Below are positions 48,001-57,899 of a stretch of 64,000 bases of DNA, piece after piece. The DNA comes from Sarcophilus harrisii (taxonomy: Eukaryota; Chordata; Mammalia; Dasyuromorphia; Dasyuridae), in contig NC_045431.1 of NCBI RefSeq assembly GCF_902635505.1, positions 2,418,001 to 2,482,000 on the forward strand. Direction: 5' to 3'. The stretch's first letter is position 1. The number at the start of each line of letters is the position of its first letter. The translations under genes and the position numbers were made by a program. The notes beneath the pieces are model-generated. The model was not told the origin of the DNA. It did no database searches and was given only the letters and a program-made list of their open reading frames with translations.

Positions 48001-48062
48001 CTCCTTTGATATTATTTACCCAGTTTATGGGTGCAATAATGCTTGTCTCCCTCCTTGGCTGA
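41896..48062 (+). CDS. TMEM128: TMEM128, four-span membrane protein (whole coding span)
   Basis: Four coding exons, 41896-42010, 43002-43143, 44724-44882 and 47963-48062, total 516 nt: 171 residues plus stop (human 165). Introns are GT-AG and phases join. Residues 1-50 are a charged N-terminal cytosolic stretch ending in the conserved [15 protein letters not shown]. Four hydrophobic segments follow at about 58-75, 87-109, 123-145 and 148-170, with the conserved loop [18 protein letters not shown] between segments 2 and 3 and the end SLLG. TMEM128 is an integral membrane protein, probably of internal membranes; its molecular role is not well defined. Two in-frame ATGs (41896 and 41911) open the frame. 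The first is chosen because it is upstream and sits in AAGATGG. A further intron lies in the 3' UTR. Confidence 0.93.
42011..43001 (+). other. TMEM128 intron 1
   Basis: The left part is CpG-rich. It holds three copies of GATACATTGTATC at 42595, 42625 and 42658. No exon or named repeat was seen. Confidence 0.6.
42595..42670. repeat. Three spaced copies of a 13-base near-palindrome
   Basis: GATACATTGTATC at 42595-42607, 42625-42637 and 42658-42670, spaced 30 and 33 bases start to start. Copies 1 and 2 extend to ...TATCAG. The half-sites GATACA and TGTATC are exact inverted repeats around one T. Confidence 0.95.
43002..43143 (+). CDS. TMEM128: TMEM128 coding exon 2 (membrane segment 1)
   Basis: Encodes [20 protein letters not shown] and [11 protein letters not shown]. 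Acceptor CTTATTTGCAG, donor GTGG|GTAAGA. Confidence 0.95.
43144..44723 (+). other. TMEM128 intron 2
   Basis: 1.6 kb. No exon, RNA gene or confident repeat was seen. Confidence 0.55.
44724..44882 (+). CDS. TMEM128: TMEM128 coding exon 3 (segments 2 and 3)
   Basis: Encodes [38 protein letters not shown] and TATFILAGI. Acceptor TTCTCCTTCAG, donor TTTG|GTAAGT. Confidence 0.95.
44883..47962 (+). other. TMEM128 intron 3
   Basis: 3.1 kb, mostly AT-rich. A 25-base A run lies at 47618-47642, and an old MIR/L2-like tail (GTACAGTTCCTGGCATATGC) near 47665-47745. No exon was recognised. Confidence 0.55.
47618..47642. repeat. Poly-A homopolymer (25 bases)
   Basis: Uninterrupted A run in TMEM128 intron 3. 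Confidence 0.9.
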
Positions 48063-48070
48063 CATTCAAG
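47963..48070 (+). CDS. TMEM128: TMEM128 last coding exon (segment 4, stop at 48060)
   Basis: Encodes [20 protein letters not shown] and [12 protein letters not shown], then TGA at 48060-48062. Eight bases later a donor AAG|GTAATG opens a 3' UTR intron, close enough to the stop not to trigger decay. Confidence 0.93.
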
Positions 48071-49814
48071 GTAATGATATTCATGAAATATGAATTTTAA
48101 GCAACAGATCGATGCTGGGGTTTTTAATGATATTTTACAATTTGACAAGTTGAGCAATTTATTTTTGAAATGTCATTAAGAGTGGGTTTCTTGCTCTCAC
48201 TAAATGAGAGCCTGTGTGACTGAGGATAAGGAAGCGTGCGCCTTTGCTTTTATTTGTTTTAAGTTTGGGAACAAAAGTGTATCGTTCAGCTCGGGGGTCC
48301 AGTGGAGGTGGATTAGAGGGGAAAGGGACTTCTCTTAGGAAGCAACTGAAGAAACGCAGGCTGGAAGTCGAGAGGATCGTGGGAGTGGAGAGAAGGGACT
48401 GTGGGCATGAAATCCACCGGCTTGGCACCTGCCGGGAGTCGGGGCGAGAAGGGCTAACTTGGAGGCCGCACGCTGGACTGGGTGGAAGGAAGGTGGAACT
48501 GAGGAGGTAGAGTGGCTATGGGGGGAAGAGACCTGTTGACTTGGAGAGGTGGGTTCCAGCGTCCAGCTGGAGCTAGAGGTGGTGACTGGTGTTCAGTGCC
48601 GACTTTACACAGAGATGTGAATGAAGCTCCCAGAAATTGATGTTCAGTGGGAAAGTACAGAGCGAGGAAACCTGAGAAAGAGACCTCACGGATCCTCACG
48701 CCTTGTGTGTGAGACATGGACGACAGTCCAGCAGAGGAGACCCGGGAGATGTAATCATACAGGAGAAAACAGAGCCTAAATGCCAAGGAATAAGAGGCCA
48801 TCGACAGGGTCAAAAGCTGTTTAGAGAGGTCAGAATTAAGAGGACTGAGAAAAGCCCATTGGATCTAGTAAGGAGATCATCGAGACCTTGGAGAAAGCCG
48901 GGCTACTAGGATGATATGGGGCTGGGAGTGAAAGGGAGGGACATGGAGGCAACCGGGATGGAGGACTTTTCCTGGGAGGTTAGCTGGCAGAGGCTCGTGG
49001 GACGTAGCTTGAGGGAATGGCAAGGAAATCTTCGGGAGAAGGCTTTTTAAGCTTGGAGAATGGGCATGTCGGTAAGGAGGAGGGAAGGAATCCGTTTATT
49101 TGTTTTAAAAAGGGGTTAGTGAGATGGGGTGTTTAAAGGGCAGGGTGATGGGGAGGAAACAGGGATGGAGCCACATTGGTGGGTGGGGTGGAGCTAGAGC
49201 CTTGGCAAGGAGACTGGCCACCTCCTTGTCAGTGACGGAGGAGAAGGTAGGGGCGGGGGCTGGCCAGTTTGGGAGCTAGGACAGACCCCCCCCCCCCATT
49301 TTCTTTGTATGTGATGGGAGGTCCTTGGGGGATGGCAGAGAGCGAGGCTTGGAATCGCCTCTGCAGGGAGGAGAAACGAGGCGCTGTCAGCCGGACGTAG
49401 TCTCCTTTTTGTCCCGGGCTGAGCAGGCGCTATGGCTTCTGTGTCGTTCAGCACCAGAGTAGGAACCTGGGGGTCGATCCTCGTTGGGGGTTATTGAGGC
49501 CTGACTGGTGCGCTTTTAGGGGAGAAGGTAGCTGCCTGTCGAGAACAGTAAGAAAGGGGAGGAGGGAGGTCCCAGAAGGGGTGGACTCAGCAGGGAGGGC
49601 TGGAGCAACCGGAGCCATGAGGAGCATGGCTTCCTCTCAACTGGACCTCAACTAGGGTCCTTGGAGTAGGGGATGGGTCTGGTGCCATCGGGGGCTTGGC
49701 GTGGTGATGAGTCATTCTATTCTGAATATTTTGGTGTTTGGGTTTTTTTAAAGATCAAAATTAATTTAAAATTCTTCCTTTTTGGTACAAGTTTAAACGA
49801 TATTTTTCTTTTAG
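48071..49814 (+). other. TMEM128 intron 4 (in the 3' UTR, inferred)
   Basis: Donor GTAATG at 48071 and acceptor TTTTCTTTTAG ending at 49814. Most of the right half is an old purine-rich interspersed repeat (about 48580-49260). Confidence 0.6.
48580..49260 (+). repeat. Old purine-rich interspersed repeat, unclassified
   Basis: AGGTCAGAATTAAGAGGACT, AGCCCATTGGATCTAGTAAG, ATCATCGAGACCTTGGAGAA and GCCTTGGCAAGGAGACTGGC follow the order of an old mammalian repeat consensus that I remember but cannot name with confidence. 50750-51620 appears to be another part of the same family. Confidence 0.5.
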
Positions 49815-50490
49815 GTTTTAGATTGGAAGCAAATGTGTAAACACCAGACCAACAAAACAGAATGTGGATGAAGAATGGAGCAAGCCACAGAGAACTTCTG
49901 GCCTCTCAAACGGGACTTTTACGTGGAAAAGCGTGGCGCTGGCCTTTGCTCGAAATCGAGGTGGATTGGCTTCTTATAGCACTGCTCTGAGCTCAAGTTG
50001 TGGAGCTGCACTGATCAACTATCACATCTCAATGATTTTTTTAAAAATTGCAGTCTGAATTTTAATGATTTGGGGAAAGTATAGAATTTAAAGATTCTAA
50101 CAGATCTGTGGGCAAAAGGGAAATTTATATTCTAGCTCTACAATCACTTTCGACATTTTTTTTTTTTTGTGGATTAATTTATTTCTACCCCTTTTTCAGG
50201 TAGATATGTAATTTTGTATGTTGGCTTCATGTGTCTTTAAAAGAATTACATTGTTTGTGCCTTTAAAACTCATTTGAGTAATTATGATATACTTTATTTT
50301 TTAAAAAGAATTGTTATTAAATGGGAGTTCTTGTTAAAAGTAGTACTTTCCTTATATGTCTTAATATTTAATTATTTCATATGTAAATAATTATGCCAAG
50401 TTTTCTGTATTTGTTTGGAGTTTTTCTAGTCACTTAAAATGAGTTTAATACTTTTTTTTAATATTAAATTACATTTTGCAGAAGATGCCT
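49815..50490 (+). other. TMEM128: TMEM128 3' UTR exon (approximate end)
   Basis: Begins after a strong acceptor. AT-rich, with no perfect AATAAA; ATTAAA variants occur at 50316-50321 and 50463-50468. The end is set after the second and could be elsewhere. Confidence 0.5.
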
Positions 50491-50749
50491 GTTATCTTTT
50501 TAGATGTGTTTACTAGAATTTTGTCCTCTTTTTGGGGAGAAACCTTTCTAAATTGATTGGAGAAATGTCTAAGGATGCATTAAAAAAATCATTCTTAATT
50601 TAAATATAGAACTGCCTAAATTTAAAATGTGCCTTTAGTGTTATAACATGGAAAGAAATCGTTGATGCTTATTTTTTTTTTTTTTTAACTGTGATAAATT
50701 AAATTCCACAAGCATTTATGTATTTGGTATTGCTCCTCTCCCTTCCCGG

Positions 50750-51620
50750 GTCAAAAAGAAAATTGTGCCTCCCAAGGAGTTTACATTTGATCCTTGAGGT
50801 GATTGGGGTGGGAGTGGGAAGTAATATGAACATAAAGAAGTAAATACAAGTGAATTTTCAGAGGAGAAAAGCATTAAGGCTGAAGGAGATTGAGAAGCCT
50901 TCCTGGAGGAGAAAAACAATATTATCTGGGCAGTGAAGCTCTTGGGCTCTTGGATCCGAGTCGAAAGAGGCCTCCAGATGCTTCATTCTGGAGATGAGGG
51001 CGCAGGAGTCTGGGCGGCTTGGTTCCGGGGCAGCATCCATGGAGTCAGGTTGCAGGCTTTCAGGTCGGGGATTTTGCATTTCATCCTACGGAACCACTGG
51101 AGATTTTTGAGTAGCAAATTGATGTGGTCGGACCTGTTGCCTTGGGAGGTTATTTGACATCCTGTGGGAGAATCGGAGCAGGAAGTCTCAGAGAGGGAAG
51201 CCCATGTGGTCCTGAGACAGGGTAGGGGCTACGGATATCCAGGAGAGGAGGGCTGGGGAGGGAGAAGTGGTGGCATTCAGTAAGGGGTTTGCTTTGCAAG
51301 TCACCAATCAAACTTGTCCTGCATTTCCGGGATTACTTTTGAACATCCTTCTTTTCTATACACACCTCTCTGAATGGGAGGATGATGGTGACCTTCAAAG
51401 AAGTGGGGGGGGGGGGGGCGTGCAAATTTAAGAGCAGGAACAGATGTGGACATTTGGAACCTGTTGGGTGTGAGATGCCTCAGGGACTTCCTTGGACGGG
51501 CAGGCAATTTGACATGTGAAGGAGGAAAAGAGAGGTTAGGTCCAAATGTAAAGGTCTGGGGGTCTGCATGAAGGGAATAATTGGCCACCTGAGGGATCCC
51601 CCATGCTGAAGTTGCCGGAG
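50750..51620 (+). repeat. Old purine-rich interspersed repeat, second piece
   Basis: TGCCTCCCAAGGAGTTTACA, GGAACCACTGGAGATTTTTG, GATGTGGTCGGACCTGTTGC, TTGGGTGTGAGATGCCTCAG and GGCAATTTGACATGTGAAGG occur in the order of the same remembered consensus. Confidence 0.5.
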
Positions 51621-53429
51621 ATCAGGGCTCCAGCCCAGGAGGCAGCAGTGCTGTGAGAAGCCAGTGTTGGGGGGCAGGATTAGGCCCCTGAAAATCTGCA
51701 GGGAGGCGATGGAGAAGTGAGAAAAGCTCGCTGGGGAGGTCACTGGAGAGTACGGTTTCTGTGGAGGAGGGAAACTTTAAGCAAGGTGGGAAGGCAGCAA
51801 GAAGTGGGAACGGAGGAAGTAGAGGTGGAGACGGGGACAGGTTTAGAGCAAGTATTTGTGCACTTTCTAACTTTGCTAAGTGCTGGAATACGAATAGCAG
51901 CACAAAGTTGGACGATCCTGTTGGGAAAACACTAAGTAGAAAACTGGAGGGAAAGCTGGTTGGTTGGGGAGAGAGGCGCCGGAGCTGGGGCGAGGGTCCC
52001 AAAGTCTGAGGGCCGTGGACTTCCCTAAGTTTGGAGTAAGCTTGACCCATATGGATGCTTCCTCAGGGAGATACTTGGGAACACGGTGGTCAGAGGAGAC
52101 CAGAAGGGCAGTGGAAGCTCCATCTCACAAAGCACTGAGGCCAGAAGGAAGGTTTGGAACGCTGAGGGAGGAGGTGGGCCCCGGCGGCTGGCAGCCGCCT
52201 CTAGCTGCGTCCAGTCACGTGGAAGAAGGTAGATCCCACTGAGCTCTGGTGAGTCCAGAAGGCCACAGTTTAGGGCATAGGGGGTGTGTGTGGGGAACTG
52301 GTCAAGTGTAGATTAAGGACCAACGGCTGGGGAGTGAGAGCGGAGCCGGAGCAGCGTTGGAATAGAGCAAGAAGGAAAGGACCAAGTGCACGTCAAGTGA
52401 GATTCAGAGATCGGCACAAGGAGGTGGAGGCAGAAGCACAAAAGAGAGGCTCTAATTGTGGGAAAATTCAGAGCCGGAGCCTGTGGAGGTAACACAGTTA
52501 CAGGGAAGCCTTCCCCAAAGTGGGAAGATCCTTGTGGGTGGCTCATAGACGGCAGAACATCCAGACTTAGGAACTGACTTTCTATTTCTGAAGGGAGTTT
52601 CTCAGTAGATGACACACAAATTATTTTTGTAACAGCTTTTTATTTTTTTAAATACACGCAACGTTTCATTCTCTTCGGTATTTCCCAGTGACATTTTCAT
52701 CTGCTTCTTGCTGGGGGAGTTGCCGGCGGCTGTGGCTTTGCCGCTCCCATTCTGTGCCATAGGAATGGAGGGGATGGGACCAGAGGAAATAGAGACAGAA
52801 AGGTTGAAGTCCCAGAGGAGAGGGCAGAGATTAGGAGGGTGGCGGGAGTCAGCGGCTGCCGCCCTGGCCTCGGGCCTGGTGATAACCCAAGGGTCTGGTC
52901 GGGCAGACACACCCTGCAGGAGGCAGCGGGGAGCAAGGAGCGCGCCCACGGCGGACACCTGGGCCCCCAGAGGAGGGGGGGCAGGATACAGTGTCTCCTG
53001 GAGGGCAGACATGTTCCCAAGAGCACGGGAGTAGAGAAAGGGCGAGTGGAAGAGGATGAGAGGGAACCGGATGGGTTAATGACGGAGGGAGACAGAGGGC
53101 GGAGAGGTAAGGACCAAGGAGGCCCGGGGCCCGGCGAGGATTGGCAGAGGGGCTGGGACTTTGGCAGCCAGGAAATAGGGGGAAGTACCAGTTAACCGGA
53201 TAAAGCACAGGCTGAATGACGCTGACTGATCTGAATGAGGGAGGGCAGTGTCTGTGAGGGGACGGCCCTTCCGGGATGAAGGGGAACAGGTAACCCCAGA
53301 AGAAGGGTCGCTGGGGCATGAGGGAGGCTGCTCAGCCCATCGGATCGGGAAGTTCTGCGGGGAAGGAGGGCATGGGGAGAGTCTGCCCGTGGGAGGAACC
53401 ATTGGCATTGTTGTGGAGCTTGACTGGCA

Positions 53430-53580
53430 TTTGGCTCAAGCATCCCCATTTCAGAGATGGAAAAACTGAGCCTTGGAAAGCTGAGTGAGATGCCCAGTGT
53501 CACAGAACAAGTAAAAACCAGCACTTACATAGCCCTTTAAAGTTTGCAAAGCACTTTACAGATAGTACCGTGTTATCTCA
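53430..53580 (-). mobile_element. MIR-like SINE fragment
   Basis: CCCATTTCAGAGATGGAAAA followed by GAGTGAGATGCCCAGTGTCA is a reversed MIR 3' half. The following AAAGTTTGCAAAGCACTTTA is a common old-repeat word. Confidence 0.55.
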
Positions 53581-53648
53581 GGCCTAACACTTTCTTTGCC
53601 TTGAGCATTTCCTCGGAAAAGAGGCTCCTGAAGGATGAGCGACTCTCC

Positions 53649-53649
<1 letters not shown>

Positions 53650-53687
<38 letters not shown>

Positions 53688-53701
53688 TCACTCACTCACT
53701 C
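53650..53701. repeat. (CA)n then (ACTC)n microsatellite
   Basis: About 34 bases of CA followed by about five ACTC units. Confidence 0.95.
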
Positions 53702-54484
53702 GCACTTCTTTTATTAGTTTAATTTTCCTTTTTTAATTTAAAGTTTCCCATTTTCTTCTTCCCTTCAGCCCCTCCCCTACCCCTGAGAAGGCAATGTTGT
53801 GTCTGTATGTGTGAAATCCTAACGGGCCTTAAATGAAAGCTTAAGCCCTTAGAAGCCACTTCCACCCGTGACACCATGCGTGCGGCCGAGATCGGGCTGC
53901 GGCCGAGATCGGCCTCCGGCTCAGGGCCTCTCCCAAGCTTTAGAACAGACGGTTCCCCCGTGTCCTGCGCTTCCGGGGTTACTTCTGAGCAGCCTCCTTT
54001 TCGACAAATATTTAAGTGTCAATGCCTCCCTCCCCCCTTTTGGCATCTATCTTCTTGTCCCTCCTCTCCTCCCGCTCCCCGACTTTAAGAGACGAGAAGA
54101 AAACCCTTGCACTAAGCGCGGTTAAGTGGAAGGGATGCCCGCGCGTCCCTGGCTCCTCGGGCCCGACTCCACCCCTCACCTCCCTGCGCTAACCCGGGGC
54201 CCCTGAGGACCCGCTCGGCCACTGCGTCGATTCCAGCCCTTCGGTGTTTCAGAGTTGTTCTTCACACCCGCGGCCGGGGCGGTCCGTGCTCGGCAGACCT
54301 GGGGTACGGGTGCGCTCAAACAAACGGCCCGGCTGTCTCTCCCTCCTCTTTTCCCTCCTTCCCTCCCTCCTCCCCCCGTGTCTCCCTCCCTCCCCCCCCT
54401 TCCTCCCATCTCTCCCCAGTCTCCCTCTTAATTCTCACTCTGCTCTCAGACTTTTTCTCGGAGCTGAGCCCGGGGACCCTGGAG

Positions 54485-54740
54485 ACCGCAGCCCCCCGGG
54501 GTGTGTGACCCCGCAGCCCCCCGGGGGGGGGTGTGACCCCGCAGCCCGGGGTGTGACCCCGCAGCCCCCCGGGGGGTGTGACCCCGCAGCCCCCCGGGGG
54601 GTGTGACCCCGCAGCCCCCCGGGGGGTGTGACCCCGCAGCCCCCCGGGGTGTGTCTTTCGGTCCGACCCCGCAGCCCCTCGGGGTGTGTCTCGGCCCGAC
54701 CCCGCAGCACCCGGGGTGTGTCTTTCGGTCCGACCCCGCG
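54485..54740 (+). repeat. GC minisatellite upstream of OTOP1
   Basis: ACCCCGCAG recurs nine times (starts 54508, 54536, 54556, 54581, 54606, 54631, 54666, 54699; the last, at 54733, reads ACCCCGCGC and is partial). A degenerate copy lies near 54485. The first units are 20-28 bases; the last three are 33-35 because of an inserted TCTTTCGGTCCG-type block. Units carry C6 and G4-G9 runs. Confidence 0.9.
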
Positions 54741-54750
54741 CTTTTAAAAG
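54741..54750 (+). promoter_or_regulatory. TATA-like element of OTOP1
   Basis: CTTTTAAAAG directly after the minisatellite and 240 bases before the OTOP1 ATG. It is the only AT-rich box in this GC-rich promoter. Function is inferred. Confidence 0.35.
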
Positions 54751-54786
54751 CCAGCCCGACGGGGGAGTGTCAGTCAGTGCGCCGGC

Positions 54787-54801
54787 ATGGCACAGACTTA
54801 A
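54787..54801 (+). other. Possible four-codon upstream reading frame of OTOP1
   Basis: ATG GCA CAG ACT TAA between the TATA-like box and the main start. It is out of frame with OTOP1 and counts only if the transcript starts upstream of it. Confidence 0.35.
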
Positions 54802-54989
54802 AGGAGCGGGGCCGACGTGCGAGGGAGCCGCCCCGGGGGCCGCCACTTTCCCGAGCGCTCTCAGCACAGCGGCCGGCGCCTCGGCCCCCTCGGGGCTTTA
54901 ACTCGCTCCCGGGGCGGGCAGGGGGCGGCGGGGGCCGGGGGAGCCCGGGAGAGTCCGGCGGGCGTCTCCTTGGCGCTCGCGAGCCGGGC

Positions 54990-55338
54990 ATGGTTGCGAA
55001 CCGCCACCTGCCGGCGGCCCCCCGGGGTCCGGCCGGGGGGGCGCGGGGAGCGGAGCTCGGGGGGCCGCCGCCGGCCGCCGCTTTGGCGGGCTCCCCTCAG
55101 AAGCTGGCCGAGATGCTGAGCAGCCAGTACGGGCTGAACGTGTTCGTGGCGGGGCTGCTGCTGATGTTCGCGTGGGCGGTGCACGCCGTGGGCGTGGGCA
55201 AGGGCCACCTCCTCTCCTTCCTCATCACCCTCATGCTCATCCAGCTCCTGTGGATGCTGTGGTACGTGGGCCGGAGCTACGCGCAGCGGAGGCTCATCCG
55301 AGAGAAGGACACGCACGCCGGGGCCCGTTGGCTGCGGG
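54990..55338 (+). CDS. OTOP1: OTOP1 exon 1 (partial gene, N-terminal 117 residues)
   Basis: Otopetrin-1 is a proton-selective channel with 12 membrane spans, needed for otoconia in the inner ear and for acid sensing in taste cells. This exon encodes residues 1-116 plus one base: a Gly/Ala/Pro-rich cytosolic N-terminus (1-35) that differs from human, then the conserved QKLAEMLSSQYGLNVFVAGL, span 1 (about 50-69), span 2 (about 73-94, LLSFLITLMLIQLLWMLWYV) and the conserved GRSYAQRRLIREKDTHAG. The donor is CGGG|GTGAGT. The start is the first ATG after the TATA-like box in the long open frame, in context GGCATGG. Further in-frame ATGs lie upstream (54603), but that stretch is the minisatellite. 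Exon 2 (human SITLFAVITVILG) is not in the window, so the gene runs off the right edge. Confidence 0.9.
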
Positions 55339-55386
55339 GTGAGTGCCGGCCCTTCCCCGCCCGGGCCGCCGGCGGGCCCACGGCGC

Positions 55387-55409
55387 GGGGGGGGGGGGGG
55401 GGGGGGGGG
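55387..55409. repeat. Poly-G homopolymer (23 bases)
   Basis: Uninterrupted G run 49 bases after the OTOP1 exon 1 donor. A G-quadruplex is likely. Confidence 0.95.
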
Positions 55410-56064
55410 AGGGCTCTCCGTCCCCGGGGCGCGCCGAGCCGCCCCGGGCGGCCCTCTCCTGCTTAGTCACCCTTCCAGACCCCTTCCCGACCCCGCGGGA
55501 GTCGCGCTGAGAGGGGCCTAGGAGTCCCGGGCGGGGCGGAGGGCGGCGGGCTGGGGTCCGGGACCCGCGTTTGAAGCCCCGGTCTTCCACCTGACTATGT
55601 GTGCGACCTGGGTCAAAAAATCCGATTCAGATGCGAAAGAGTCGAGGTCTACACCGGCCCACAGGGCAGGGCAAATTCTCGGTCTTCGGGCCCGCGTTTC
55701 TTAGGCTCCCCCCGCGCTAAGGTTCCTAACGCGAGGGCCGCGAAGCTGCTTTCTCCCAGTATTCTGACAAGTTTCTTTCCATGTGACTGGTTTCCTTTCG
55801 CATCCCTTTTGACTTCATGCATTTCGCACCAGGATTATTCTGCGCATCGGCTTGTGGGTCTCCCCACAAAGAGGCGCCTGGCGGCAAAAGGTTACGGGCT
55901 TCAGCCAGATCGCCCCCGACTTCGCCTGGGGCTGCGCTGTGGGACGCGCGCTCGGTTCCAAATGCCGGGGGCTGGCCGGCGACAGCTTAAGCTGCGCGAG
56001 CAACTCCGCGCGCTCTCCCACCTGCTCTGTCCCCACAATAGCTAGAAACGCGGGGTTCTTGCCA

Positions 56065-56178
56065 GCCCCCTTTTATCAATGAGAAAACAGTTTGGCAGAA
56101 GTTAGTTGACCGACTAGGGTCACACAGTTAGGACAGGATTTGAACTTGGGTCTTCTGTACTTTATTTGTCACCCTATC
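56065..56178 (-). mobile_element. MIR-like SINE fragment
   Basis: CAATGAGAAAACAGTTTGGC, then ACTAGGGTCACACAGTTAGG and GGATTTGAACTTGGGTCTTC, a reversed MIR-family SINE. Confidence 0.65.
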
Positions 56179-57678
56179 AGGCAGAAAGCACGCGAAGGGG
56201 AGAGACATAAGTAAGCCTAGGACAGGAGACAGGGAGTCCGATTTTGAAAAGGTTTAAAGGCCATTTTTTATCCTAAAGCCCATGAGAAGTCACGGGTCCT
56301 TTCGGGAGCCTGGACCTCGGGGGCATCAGAGCAGAGCTGCCCTTTCAGAATTGGGAATTTGGCCTCTCTCCGGAAGCGGGAGTGTGAAAGAAGCCGGGGT
56401 CGGAGCGTCACTAGCAGGGGGGCGTCCGATGCATTGGGGTGCAGGGACACCTCCCCCTGCCTTTCTCCTATCTATACCCTCGGGCAGCATCGTCTTAGCC
56501 GTCTGGCTGCTTGAACTGGCCTTGCCGGTGGCTTCCCAGTGGTTCCTTTGGAACTGAAATGAATCCGAGTTAGAGAAACGGAACCGTCAGCGCCGGCCAT
56601 TCTCGAACTGGGGAGAAAGGCAAAGGATCCCGTACCTCGGGGATGCTCAGTTAGAAGGGTCCAATGGTAGCCGGCTCTAGGGTGCAGGAGGGGAAGGAAA
56701 AAAAAAAAAGAAATTCACACAAAAAAAGAAAAAAAAAAGAAATTCAAGAACTTTCTTACATCTTTAAAAGGAAGGGCAAGTTTGTGCATAATATTTGCAG
56801 CTTCGTGTACAATCATCTTTTTGATTCTACGCTGGTATGGAGTTGCTTGATTCATCTCATCCATTTAAAAGGAAATGAATGTTTTTAAAAAAGAAAGAAA
56901 AAGAGAAAGTTGACTCATGGGATATAGTTAAGGAAGCTTTATTTCTAAATTAAAGATGAACTAGCCTCATTATCCTGGGAAAACATTGTGAGCTCCAAGC
57001 CCCAAGGCAGACATTGTGCAGGTTCACCTCATGATGAATCAGTAAATGACCCCGGCTTAGCAGTGAGCCTGGAAAGTGAAGAAGGAAAACTGTAGTTATG
57101 CTGAAAAATTGTGGAAACTCGTCAGCTTCCCTCCTGGGAGATTTTCACAAGTTTCCCACATGATTTCTTTTGAGCCTCCCTTGAAAATTGATCTGCTGAA
57201 ACCCCACCTTTCAGGAGTAGGGGTCCCCACTAAATCGGAAAGCCAATATTTCTGTCTTGGGCTGGCATTTGTGAGCACTTTTCTTCTTTGTGCTGAATCT
57301 GTAGCTCTCCTGTCCCTCTGCAAGCATCAGTTTATTGTGGGACCAAGGGCAGAACCTCAGAGTTGAGTCAGGAAACTCAGTACATAGAGGGGAGGAGATC
57401 TATGTCTAAACACGAATCCCCTCTGCAGCGGAATGAAGAAGGATTATGCGCCTCTAGTGAGGGGGAACCTGCTTCCCCCCTGAAGTTTCCCTAAGAGGGT
57501 TATTTCACTTCTGGATGACTCGAATTGCTACAAAGATTGTTCCCATATTGGGGTAAAACCCATGGCTGCCACTTCTGGAAAGATTCCGGGACTGTGGGGT
57601 GCCTTCTTTTCTGTCTGAATTTGGAATTCTCCATTCTTTCCCTTCCTCCCCCCCCCCAGAAGGGAAGCAATATTCCAT

Positions 57679-57709
<31 letters not shown>

Positions 57710-57722
57710 ACACACACACACA
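57679..57722. repeat. (CA)n microsatellite with one TA interruption
   Basis: About 44 bases of CA with a single CATACA break. Confidence 0.95.
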
Positions 57723-57899
57723 AAGCATCTTAGAGCACTGGGAATCAACTTGGACTAAAGCAGTTGTTCTAATTTGAGGAGACCCCATTAAAGATGCAAC
57801 CTGCAGGGGCAGAGATTCAGCCTAAGTGCAGACGCCTCCAGACCAACAAGTCTTGTGGGGCTGCTAGGGGGATTAATAGCTTTAGTCTTAGAAACTTTC

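Larger units (their letters stand above)
50490..53870. other. TMEM128-OTOP1 intergenic region
   Basis: Purine-rich sequence, largely old repeat material (50750-51620, a MIR-like piece at 53430-53580). It also contains a G run at 51406-51418. No gene was recognised; a 136-codon minus-strand open frame at 52602-53012 is noted separately. Confidence 0.55.
53870..56060. promoter_or_regulatory. OTOP1 CpG-island promoter region
   Basis: GC- and CpG-rich block around OTOP1 exon 1. It includes a GC minisatellite (54508-54740), a TATA-like CTTTTAAAAG (54741-54750) and a 23-base G run just inside intron 1 (55387-55409). Confidence 0.75.

Noticed and set aside
54316-54867. 183-codon minus-strand frame with Gly-rich repeats
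   Set aside because: It is the reverse of the OTOP1 upstream minisatellite; the repetition comes from the DNA repeat.
54603-54989. Upstream in-frame extension of OTOP1 from an earlier ATG
   Set aside because: The stretch is minisatellite and promoter sequence with no similarity to otopetrins, and it lies before and across the TATA-like box.
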